A stretch of 64,000 bases of DNA, from positions 1,202,001 through 1,266,000 of the forward strand of contig NZ_CP081966.1 in NCBI RefSeq assembly GCF_019823065.1, written 5' to 3'. The notes beneath the pieces are model-generated. The model did no database searches. It was not told the DNA's origin and worked only from the letters and a program-made list of their open reading frames with translations. The translations under genes and the position numbers were made by a program. The DNA is from Pseudomonas mosselii (GTDB lineage Bacteria > Pseudomonadota > Gammaproteobacteria > Pseudomonadales > Pseudomonadaceae). This document shows positions 53,452-60,778 of this stretch, piece after piece (the first letter of the stretch is position 1; every line of letters begins with the position of its first letter).

Positions 53452-55202
53452 ACAGGCTCCAGGTCGCGCGGCAGGGTGAGGCTGAAGCGGGCACCGCCCG
53501 GCAGGTTCTCGACCTGCAGGCGACCACCGGCGTCGATGACGATGCCATAGGAGATGGCCAGGCCCAGCCCCAGCCCCTCACCGACCGGCTTGGTGGTGAA
53601 GAACGGATCGAAGACCCGGTCCAGGTCGCAGTCGAGGATACCACCACCGGAATCGAGCACGCTCAGGCGCCACTGCGCATCGTCGGCCTCGATGCGGATC
53701 TCCAGGCGTTTGTAACGCTTGTCGGCCATGGCGTCGATGGCGTTGCGCAGCAGGTTGATCAGCACCTGCTCCAGGCGGATCGCGTCGCCGCGGACCCAGG
53801 CCGGGCGTGCCAGGTACAGCGCCACTTCGACGCCTTCGGCACGGATGCGGGTGTCCAGCAGGTGCAGCGCCTGGTCGACCACCGTGGCCAGGTCCAGGCG
53901 CTCGCGCAGGCCGCCGGGGCTGTTGCGGGCGAAGGTCTTCAGGTGGCCGGTGAGCGCGGCCATGCGGCTCAGCATCTGCTCCAGAGGCTCCAAGGCCTGG
54001 CGCGCTTCGTCATGGCGGCCATGGTCGAGCAGCAGGCGCAGGGTTTCCAATTGCATGCGCTGGGTGGTCAGCGGCTGGTTGATTTCATGGGCCAGGGCTG
54101 CCGACATCTGCCCCAGCGCCGCCAGCTTGGCTGACTGCACCAGGCCTTCCTGGGCGGTATGCAGCTCGCGGGTGCGCTCTTCGACCAGGCGCTTGAGCTC
54201 TTGTCGGCTGCGTTGGCGCAGTCGGGCCAGGCGCAGGCGCTGGCTGACGAACAGTGCGGCGAACACCAGGCTCAGCCAGATGGCCGCGGCGGCGAGGGCG
54301 GCGTTGCGCCCGTCCTCGGCGACCTGTGGCTTGCGCAGCAGGTGCAGGGTCCAGCCTTCGGCCTCCAGCGGCAGGCGCTCCCACAGGTACTCGGCGGTGC
54401 CATCCGGGCCCTGGACGCGGGTCAGGTGGCTGGTGTCGGTGAAGCGGGTCAGGACCTGGTGCTGCAGGGGCACCAGCGGTTGCTTGTCATACTGGCGGGT
54501 TTCGGCCAGCTCGGCGCGGTCGGCGCCGGACAGCGGTTGCAGCTCACGGTAGCGCCAACCGTCCTGATTGGCGATGAAAGTGATGCCGCGGGCATCGCTG
54601 ACCAGCAGGATATCGCTGCCTTGGCGCCACTCGCGCTCGAGCTCCGGGAACTCCAGCTTGACCACCATGGCGCCGAGGAAGCGGCCGTGTTCGTCGTCTA
54701 CCGCGCTGGACAGGAAGTAGCCCGGCACGCCGCTGGTCACGCCGACCGCGTAGAAGCGGCCGCTGCCCTGGCTGCGGGTCTGCTTGAAATAGGGGCGAAA
54801 GCCGTAGTTGGAACCGACATAGGTGGTCGGCAGGCGCCAGTTGCTGGCGGCGATGGCCAGGCCCGTGCGGTCGAGCAGCTCCAGGGTGGAGGAGTTGGCG
54901 GCGCCGTTGATGCGTTCGAGCTTGCGGTTCAGGGCGTCCTGCACCGGCTCGGTGACTGGGCCGCGCAGGGCTGCAATCAGCTCTGGATCCAGCGCCAGCA
55001 CTGCGGGCAGGGCGCGGTAGCGCTCAATCAGAGTGTGCAGGGCGTTGGCGTACAACCCCAGTTGTTCGCTGGCCCGGCGGGCGTCGGTTTCCATGGCCTG
55101 GCGCTTGGCCTGGTGCATGGCCCAGCCGGCGCTGAGGGTGGTGCCGACCAGGATCAGCAGGATGATCAAACCCAGGCGCAGGGCGCGGAAGGATGAGGGC
55201 AT
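53445..55202 (-). CDS. dctB: DctB, C4-dicarboxylate sensor histidine kinase
   Basis: The 585-residue kinase has a first membrane segment (LGLIILLILVGTTLSAGWAM), a periplasmic double-PDC sensor domain (residues 35-290), a second segment, a coiled coil, the H-box ALAHEINQPLTTQRMQLETL, and a HATPase domain with N-box LINLLRNAIDAMADKR. It phosphorylates DctD in response to extracellular dicarboxylates. It is first in the dctBD pair, with a 7-bp overlap. The full length agrees with the family. Confidence 0.94.
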   Translation of the reverse strand: MPSSFRALRLGLIILLILVGTTLSAGWAMHQAKRQAMETDARRASEQLGLYANALHTLIERYRALPAVLALDPELIAALRGPVTEPVQDALNRKLERINGAANSSTLELLDRTGLAIAASNWRLPTTYVGSNYGFRPYFKQTRSQGSGRFYAVGVTSGVPGYFLSSAVDDEHGRFLGAMVVKLEFPELEREWRQGSDILLVSDARGITFIANQDGWRYRELQPLSGADRAELAETRQYDKQPLVPLQHQVLTRFTDTSHLTRVQGPDGTAEYLWERLPLEAEGWTLHLLRKPQVAEDGRNAALAAAAIWLSLVFAALFVSQRLRLARLRQRSRQELKRLVEERTRELHTAQEGLVQSAKLAALGQMSAALAHEINQPLTTQRMQLETLRLLLDHGRHDEARQALEPLEQMLSRMAALTGHLKTFARNSPGGLRERLDLATVVDQALHLLDTRIRAEGVEVALYLARPAWVRGDAIRLEQVLINLLRNAIDAMADKRYKRLEIRIEADDAQWRLSVLDSGGGILDCDLDRVFDPFFTTKPVGEGLGLGLAISYGIVIDAGGRLQVENLPGGARFSLTLPRDLEPVC

Positions 55203-55242
55203 GGGGCGGATCCGGGATCTTGGTTGTCTGTGCCAGCCTTAT

Positions 55243-55304
55243 CGCGGGGCAAGCCCGCTCCCACAGGATTGCAGAGGGTCCTGTGGAAGCCGGCTTGCCT
55301 CGCG
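55243..55304. repeat. Convergent REP pair between bglX and dctB
   Basis: CGCGGGGCAAGCCCGCTCCC (from 55243) and the opposed copy ending at 55304 form 26-bp arms with a few mismatches. It lies just after the bglX stop, before the dctB start. Confidence 0.85.
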
Positions 55305-55320
55305 AAGGGGCCGATCCTGC

Positions 55321-57609
55321 TTAACGCAGCTCGAAGCTCTGTTGCTGTACCGCCTGCGAGTCGAGGCCGATCTGGACATTGAACTGGCCAGCCTCGGCGA
55401 CGTGCTGCAGTTGGCCATTGTAGAACTTCAGGTCCTGCTCACTGATGTCGAAGGTCAAGGTTCGCGCTTCGCCTGCCTTGAGCATCAGTTTCTGGAAGTT
55501 CTTCAATTCCTTGACCGGGCGGCTCATCGACGCGCTCTGGTCCTGGATATACAGCTGCACCACGGTCTCGCCGTCACGCTTGCCGGTGTTCTTCACCGTC
55601 ACCTTGGCCTGCAGGGTGTCGCCACGCTTGAGTGCCTTCTGCGACAGCGCCAGCCCCGACAGCTCGAAACGGGTGTAGCTCAGGCCGTAGCCGAACGGGT
55701 ACAGCGGGCCGTTCGGCTCCTCGAAGTACTGCGAGGTGTAGTTGCCCGGCTTGCCCGGGGTGAACGGGCGGCCGATGCGCATGTGGTTGTAGTACATCGG
55801 GATCTGCCCGACCGAGCGCGGGAAGGTGATGGCCAGGCGACCGGACGGGTTGTAGTCGCCGAACAGCACGTCGGCGATGGCGTTGCCGCCCTCGGTACCG
55901 CTGAACCAAGTCTCGAGGATGGCATCGGCCTGTTCGCGCTCCCAGGCGATCGACAGCGGGCGGCCGTTCATCAGCACCAGCACCAGGGGCTTGCCGGTGG
56001 CCTTCAGCGCCTTGATCAGGTCACGTTGTACCGCTGGGATTTCCAGGGTGGTACGGCTCGACGATTCGTGGGACATGCCACGGGACTCGCCGACCACGGC
56101 CACCACCACATCCGCCTGCTTGGCCGCCTTGACCGCTTCGTCGATCAGCACGGCGGCGGGACGTGGGTCATCGACGATTTCCGGCGCGTCGAAGTTGAGG
56201 AAGTTCAGGTAGTCGAACATGGCCTTGTCGCCGGTCACGTTCGAACCCTTGGCGTAGACCAGTTTGGCCTTGCCTTCGACTGCGCGGCGCAGCCCCTCGC
56301 GCACGGTGACCGAATGCTGCGGTTTACCGTCAGCGGCCCAGCTGCCCATCATGTCGATCGGCGCGTCGGCCAGGGGGCCGACCAGGGCGATGGTGCCGGA
56401 CTTCTTCAGCGGCAGGGTCTGCTCGCGGTTTTCCAGCAGCACCAGGCCACGGCGTGCCACGTCGCGAGCGGCGTCACGGTGCAGGCGGTCTTCGGCGTAA
56501 TAGTCCTTCAGGTCGGTATCGGCCTTGGGAATGCGTACATAGGGGTCCTTGAACAGCCCCATGTCGTACTTGGCGCCCAGCACTTCGCGCACTGCCTGGT
56601 CCAGCTCGGCCTGGCTGACTTCGCCGGACTTCAGCAGCCCCGGCAGCTCTTCGCCGTAGAGCGTGTCGTTCATGCTCATGTCGATGCCGGCCTTGATCGC
56701 CAGCTTGGCCGCTTCCCGGCCGTCGCGGGCCACGCCATGGCGGATCAGTTCCTGGATGGCGCCGTGGTCGCTGATGGTCACACCCTTGAAGCCCCACTCC
56801 TTGCGCAGCAGGTCGTTCATCAGCCAGGTGTTGGAGGTGGCCGGCACGCCGTTGATTGAGTTCAGCGCGACCATTACCCCGCCGGCACCGGCGTCGAGCG
56901 CTGCGCGGTAGGGTGGCAAGTAGTCGTTGTACATCTTCGGCAGGCTCATATCGACCGTGTTGTAGTCGCGCCCGCCCTCGACCGCGCCGTAGAGGGCGAA
57001 GTGCTTGACGATAGCCATGATGCTGTCGGCGTTGGCCGGGCTCGAGCCCTGGAACGACTTGACCATCACCTGACCGATCCTCGAGGTCAGGTAGGTGTCC
57101 TCGCCGAAGCCCTCGCTGGTGCGGCCCCAGCGCGGGTCGCGGGCGATATCGACCATCGGCGCGAAGGTCATGTCCAGGGAATCGGCGGCGGCCTCGATGG
57201 CCGAGGTGCGGCCGACCTTGGCGATGGCATCCATGTCCCAGGACGAGGCAAGGCCCAAGCCGATCGGGAAAATGGTGCGCTCGCCGTGGATGGTGTCGTA
57301 GGCGAAGAACATCGGGATCTTCAGGCGGCTGCGCATGGCCGCGTCCTGCATCGGCCGGTTCTCGGGGGCGGTGCGCGAGTTGAAGGTGCCACCGATGCGT
57401 CCGGCGGCGATTTCCTCGCGGATCTTGTCGCGGGGCATCTCGGGGCCGATGCTGATCAGGCGCAACTGGCCGATTTTCTCGGCCTCGGTCATCTGGCCGA
57501 CCAGGTGGTCGATGAACGCCTGCTTGTCTTGCAGGGGCGCGGCGGTGGGGGCGGCAAGGGCCGCCTGACTGGCAAGGCCCATGGCCAGGCCCAGCAAAGA
57601 CAGTTTCAT
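55321..57609 (-). CDS. bglX: Periplasmic beta-glucosidase (GH3)
   Basis: The 762-residue enzyme has a Sec signal (MKLSLLGLAMGLASQAALAA) and the three-domain GH3 architecture of E. coli BglX (765 residues). The nucleophile Asp is in WGFKGVTISDHGAIQELIRH, and the substrate-binding Lys-His is in MAIVKHFALYGA. The C-terminal fibronectin-III-like domain is intact (VTVKNTGKRDGETVVQLYIQ). It hydrolyses beta-linked glucosides in the periplasm. ATG 57609 is preferred over 57612 by ribosome site spacing (GGA 7 bases upstream); a longer frame to 57702 is rejected. Confidence 0.95.
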   Translation of the reverse strand: MKLSLLGLAMGLASQAALAAPTAAPLQDKQAFIDHLVGQMTEAEKIGQLRLISIGPEMPRDKIREEIAAGRIGGTFNSRTAPENRPMQDAAMRSRLKIPMFFAYDTIHGERTIFPIGLGLASSWDMDAIAKVGRTSAIEAAADSLDMTFAPMVDIARDPRWGRTSEGFGEDTYLTSRIGQVMVKSFQGSSPANADSIMAIVKHFALYGAVEGGRDYNTVDMSLPKMYNDYLPPYRAALDAGAGGVMVALNSINGVPATSNTWLMNDLLRKEWGFKGVTISDHGAIQELIRHGVARDGREAAKLAIKAGIDMSMNDTLYGEELPGLLKSGEVSQAELDQAVREVLGAKYDMGLFKDPYVRIPKADTDLKDYYAEDRLHRDAARDVARRGLVLLENREQTLPLKKSGTIALVGPLADAPIDMMGSWAADGKPQHSVTVREGLRRAVEGKAKLVYAKGSNVTGDKAMFDYLNFLNFDAPEIVDDPRPAAVLIDEAVKAAKQADVVVAVVGESRGMSHESSSRTTLEIPAVQRDLIKALKATGKPLVLVLMNGRPLSIAWEREQADAILETWFSGTEGGNAIADVLFGDYNPSGRLAITFPRSVGQIPMYYNHMRIGRPFTPGKPGNYTSQYFEEPNGPLYPFGYGLSYTRFELSGLALSQKALKRGDTLQAKVTVKNTGKRDGETVVQLYIQDQSASMSRPVKELKNFQKLMLKAGEARTLTFDISEQDLKFYNGQLQHVAEAGQFNVQIGLDSQAVQQQSFELR

Positions 57610-57815
57610 CATCAATTCCGTTGTCGAGTGATAAGCGGCTGGTCGAGACGTTTCGTACGCTTGTAGCTGTCGCGTCCGCTGGCGGTTCTGTGGATCATTC
57701 ATCCATGATCCAGCGCAGTCGCGGATTATGCCTTATATGAAGCGCTTGTTGAGATACACTCTCGCCCACCCGATTGCCGGGATAACAACGATAAGAACGC
57801 TCGAGAGACGATGGC

Positions 57816-58424
57816 ATGACCGAATACGAACAGCGCCAGATCGCCGAGGCGATCGCCCGCGCCGAGCGGCGTACCGATGCGGAGCTGGTGACCGTGCTGG
57901 CCCGCCGCGCCGACGACTTTCCCTACCTGCCGTTACTCTGGGCCGCCCTTCTGGCCTTGCTGATCCCCGGCGCATTGCACCTGTGGCTGGGCGGTATCGG
58001 CGTCAATGGCCTGCTGCTGGCGCAGATGCTGACCTTCATCAGCCTGTGCCTGCTGCTGCGCCATCCGCGTCTGGCGGCCTGGGTGGTGCCGTCGGTGCTG
58101 CGGCGCCGACGTGCCTCGGGCCTGGCCCGCCAGCAGTTTCTTGAACTCAATCTACAGCGTACCGCCGGTGCCACCGGGGTGTTGATCTTCGTCAGCGAAG
58201 CCGAGCGTCATGTCGAGATCCTGGTTGACGAAGGCATTGCCCGACACCTGCCGGAGCAGGCACGCGAGGCGATTGTTGCCCGCTTCACCGAGCAGGTGCG
58301 CCTGGGTCATACCCTGCAGGGTTTCGTCGAATGCATCGAGGCCTGCGGCGAGCTGCTCAGCGAACACGTGCCGCCCACCCATGCGCGCAACGAGCTGCCC
58401 AACCGCCTGGTGATTCTCGACTGA
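57816..58424 (+). CDS. TPM-domain membrane protein
   Basis: The 202-residue protein begins with a TPM-type sequence (QIAEAIARAERRTDAELVTV), has two membrane segments (FPYLPLLWAALLALLIPGAL and LLLAQMLTFISLCLLL), and ends with the second half of the TPM fold (GVLIFVSEAERHVEILVDEG). TPM/YgcG/Psb32-type proteins often act in membrane-protein repair or as phosphatases; the bacterial role is unclear. The ATG at 57816 follows GAGAGACGATGGC. It is a single gene in the interval between bglX (divergent) and the methyltransferase gene. Confidence 0.85.
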   Translation: MTEYEQRQIAEAIARAERRTDAELVTVLARRADDFPYLPLLWAALLALLIPGALHLWLGGIGVNGLLLAQMLTFISLCLLLRHPRLAAWVVPSVLRRRRASGLARQQFLELNLQRTAGATGVLIFVSEAERHVEILVDEGIARHLPEQAREAIVARFTEQVRLGHTLQGFVECIEACGELLSEHVPPTHARNELPNRLVILD

Positions 58425-58446
58425 GTCTGATCAGACCGGAGGCGAG

Positions 58447-58470
58447 TCGCAGCGGGCTTGCCCCGCAAAC
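58447..58470. repeat. Partial REP sequence
   Basis: CAGCGGGCTTGCCCCGC (58450-58466) is the reverse form of the REP core. Only half of the pair is present, between two co-directional genes. Confidence 0.55.
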
Positions 58471-58580
58471 ACCGGTGAAGCCGGTGCATTACGCCGGGTG
58501 CTGGTTTCGTGAGGATCACCATCGACGTAGAATGCCGGGCATTGCGCATTGCGCCCCCGCATTCCGAGGCACCCGTTCCC

Positions 58581-59801
58581 ATGTCGTCCCCTTCTTCAGC
58601 CCCCACCGCGCCGGACGCGCGTGCCCAGTTCCTGAACCTGCTCGCCGACGCCCTGGCCGATGGCAGCCTGAGCAAGCTGGTGTTGGCCCGCCATGTCGGC
58701 GCCGACCAGACCCTGCAGCGGATCATCGCCAAACCGGTGCAGATCAAGGGGCAGGCCTGCCTGTCGCTGGTCTACCGTCATCAGACCCGCGACATCACCC
58801 GCAACCTGGGGCTGGACCCGGCGCTGGCGCTGGTGACCGAGCTGCTGCCGGAAAGCTTTCGCAACGCGCACCTGTTCACCGCCGCCGGCGAGGTGCAACT
58901 GGAATTCAGCAAGAAGGGCAAGCCGATGCTGCGCCGCCACCTGGCCCAGCCGACGCCACGCGAGACCGGGGCTGGCGGGCACGACCGCGAAAAGAAGCGC
59001 TACCTGGAACTGTCGCGACCGTTCCTGCGCGACCTGGGGGTGACCGACGGTCAAGGTGCGCTGATCCCCTCGATGTCGCGCAAGTGGAAGCAGATCAACA
59101 AGTTCATCGAAGTCTTCGACCATGCCTTGAGCAGCGCGCCGGTGAGTGCGCAACAGACGCTCAAAGTCGCCGACTTCGGCTCGGGCAAGGGCTACTTGAC
59201 CTTCGCCATGCACGATTACCTGCGCAATACCCTAGGGCGTGAGGCGCAGGTCACCGGTGTCGAATTGCGCGCGGACATGGTCGAGCTGTGCAACGCCGCC
59301 GCCGCTCGCCTGGAGCATCCGGGCCTGGTGTTCGAATGCGGTGATGTGCGCAGCGTGGTGCCTGAAGCCATCGACGTGATGATCGCCCTGCATGCCTGCG
59401 ACATTGCCACCGACTACGCCATCCATACCGGCATTCGCTGCAAGGCCGCGATCATCATGTGCTCGCCGTGTTGCCACAAGCAGGTTCGTCCGCAACTGCG
59501 CAGCCCCGGCCTGTTGCAACCGATGCTGCAATACGGGCTGCACCTGGGGCAGCAGGCTGAAATGCTCACTGACAGCCTGCGGGCACTCTATCTTGAGGCC
59601 TGTGGCTACGAGACCAAGGTGTTCGAATTCATCTCGCTCGAGCACACCAACAAGAACAAGATGATTCTTGCGGTCAAGCGCCGACAGCCCCAGGACAATG
59701 CGGCGCTGCTGGAGAAGATCGCCGAGCTCAAGGCGTTCTATGGGATACGCGAGCATTGCCTGGAAACCCTGCTGCAGGCGGATGGCCTGATCGCTGGGTG
59801 A
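58581..59801 (+). CDS. Class I SAM-dependent methyltransferase (Methyltransf_32-like)
   Basis: The 406-residue protein has a C-terminal Rossmann methyltransferase domain with motif I VADFGSGKGYLTFAMHDYLR (residues about 195-215), then an acidic loop GVELRADMVE and the motif IV region IALHACDIATDYAI. The cysteine-containing CSPCCHKQVRP follows, as in GSTCD-type Methyltransf_32 proteins. The N-terminal 190 residues probably bind the substrate. Targets of this family are poorly known, perhaps RNA. ATG 58581 is chosen since GAGGC lies upstream; an in-frame GTG at 58509 is rejected. Confidence 0.85.
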   Translation: MSSPSSAPTAPDARAQFLNLLADALADGSLSKLVLARHVGADQTLQRIIAKPVQIKGQACLSLVYRHQTRDITRNLGLDPALALVTELLPESFRNAHLFTAAGEVQLEFSKKGKPMLRRHLAQPTPRETGAGGHDREKKRYLELSRPFLRDLGVTDGQGALIPSMSRKWKQINKFIEVFDHALSSAPVSAQQTLKVADFGSGKGYLTFAMHDYLRNTLGREAQVTGVELRADMVELCNAAAARLEHPGLVFECGDVRSVVPEAIDVMIALHACDIATDYAIHTGIRCKAAIIMCSPCCHKQVRPQLRSPGLLQPMLQYGLHLGQQAEMLTDSLRALYLEACGYETKVFEFISLEHTNKNKMILAVKRRQPQDNAALLEKIAELKAFYGIREHCLETLLQADGLIAG

Positions 59802-59930
59802 TCGACCTCGCCTGGACCTACAGCACCTTCCCCGTTTCGGTTAGGCCGTTTCCGAAAGAGCTTTTCTGAGTATGTTGCAGCCTTCCTGGCACCTAGTCTG
59901 GCTTGTGGTGACGCCCGTCGGCGTTACTGG

Positions 59931-59966
59931 GTTGTCACTTGACAACCTTCTTCCCATGCCCATACT
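59931..59966 (+). promoter_or_regulatory. Promoter-like region with inverted repeat ahead of the HicA-like operon
   Basis: The inverted repeat GTTGTC-ACTT-GACAAC (59931-59946) contains a perfect -35 hexamer TTGACA (59939-59944). A -10-like CATACT follows 16 bases later (59961-59966). The site lies 33-48 bp upstream of ATG 59979. Overlap of the repeat with the -35 is typical of an autorepressed toxin-antitoxin operon. A start close to the ATG would shorten the leader past the GGAG ribosome site (59967-59970), so the exact transcription start is uncertain. Confidence 0.5.
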
Positions 59967-59978
59967 GGAGCTCAATCG

Positions 59979-60251
59979 ATGGCCCGTCCCCTCCATCCAA
60001 ACAAGGAAGTCGAGCAGTCCTTGGCACACGCTGAGGCGCAGGGCTGGAAAGTCACGGTGCGGGGCGGCCACTGCTGGGGGCGGATCTATTGCCCCAACAA
60101 CGACCGCGAATGCCGCTGTGGCGAGTTCTGCATCACCAGCGTGTGGAGCACACCCAGAAATCCGGGCACCTTCGCTCGCCAGTTGCGCCGGGTCGTGGAC
60201 AACTGCACATCGATGCGCGGGATCGTCAAACAGCCAGTGGAGCGAAAGTGA
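59979..60251 (+). CDS. HicA-like small protein (possible atypical toxin)
   Basis: The 90-residue protein resembles the HicA double-stranded-RNA-binding-like fold: an early helix (EVEQSLAHAEAQGWKV), then the GGHCWGRI strand where HicA has its G-[SG]-H catalytic motif, and a C-terminal helix (NPGTFARQLRRVVDNC). It has an insertion with five closely spaced cysteines (HCWGRIYC, then ECRCGEFC), a possible zinc site not found in standard HicA. ATG 59979 follows GGAG by 8 bases. The stop shares its last base with the start of the next gene (TGATG), so both are coupled. Toxicity is not shown by sequence alone. Confidence 0.6.
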   Translation: MARPLHPNKEVEQSLAHAEAQGWKVTVRGGHCWGRIYCPNNDRECRCGEFCITSVWSTPRNPGTFARQLRRVVDNCTSMRGIVKQPVERK

Positions 60252-60745
60252 TGGAGTACGAATTCACCCTCAAGTACCAATTGCACGACGGTGTGGACGT
60301 CGATGCACTGATCGAGCTTCTGGGAGAGGCCGGTTGCGATGACGCGGTGGTCGGTAGTGGTCAGCCCGGACGCCTGGCCCTGGCTTTCTCCCGCGAGGGC
60401 AAGACTGCGCGGGAAGCGGTGCACAGCGCCCTGGAGAATGTCCGGCAGGTCTTGCCGGAGGCCCGCCTGATCGAAGCCAGTCCTGACCTGGTCGGCCTGA
60501 CCGATGTGGCGACGCTGGTGGGGGTGTCCCGACAGAACATGCGCAAGCTCATGCTCACGCATCACCGCACTTTCCCGGCCCCGGTGCATGACGGCAGCCT
60601 TTCGCTCTGGCACCTGGCCGACATCCTGGCCTGGATGCAGGAACGTGGTACCCACGCCGTGGGCCAGGCGCTTCACGAACTGGCTGTCGTGGCGATGCAG
60701 GTGAATGTCGCCAGGGCCCAGGAACGGGTGGCGAGTGGCAGGTGA
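60251..60745 (+). CDS. HTH protein coupled to the HicA-like gene (possible antitoxin/regulator)
   Basis: The 164-residue protein has an N-terminal alpha/beta domain of about 70 residues (MEYEFTLKYQLHDGVDVDAL, then GQPGRLALAFSREGKTAREA) reminiscent of HicB-type partly degraded RNase H folds, and a central helix-turn-helix of the AlpA/MerR-like kind (LVGLTDVATLVGVSRQNMRK) followed by a helical tail (SLWHLADILAWMQERG). It starts on the last base of the preceding gene's stop. A HicB-like function (binding the toxin and repressing the operon) is inferred; an independent DNA-binding regulator is the alternative. It is convergent with the TonB receptor gene, 33 bp away. Confidence 0.6.
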   Translation: MEYEFTLKYQLHDGVDVDALIELLGEAGCDDAVVGSGQPGRLALAFSREGKTAREAVHSALENVRQVLPEARLIEASPDLVGLTDVATLVGVSRQNMRKLMLTHHRTFPAPVHDGSLSLWHLADILAWMQERGTHAVGQALHELAVVAMQVNVARAQERVASGR

Positions 60746-60778
60746 TGCAGTCCTTTGCATCATCGCCGTTGGACAGAC

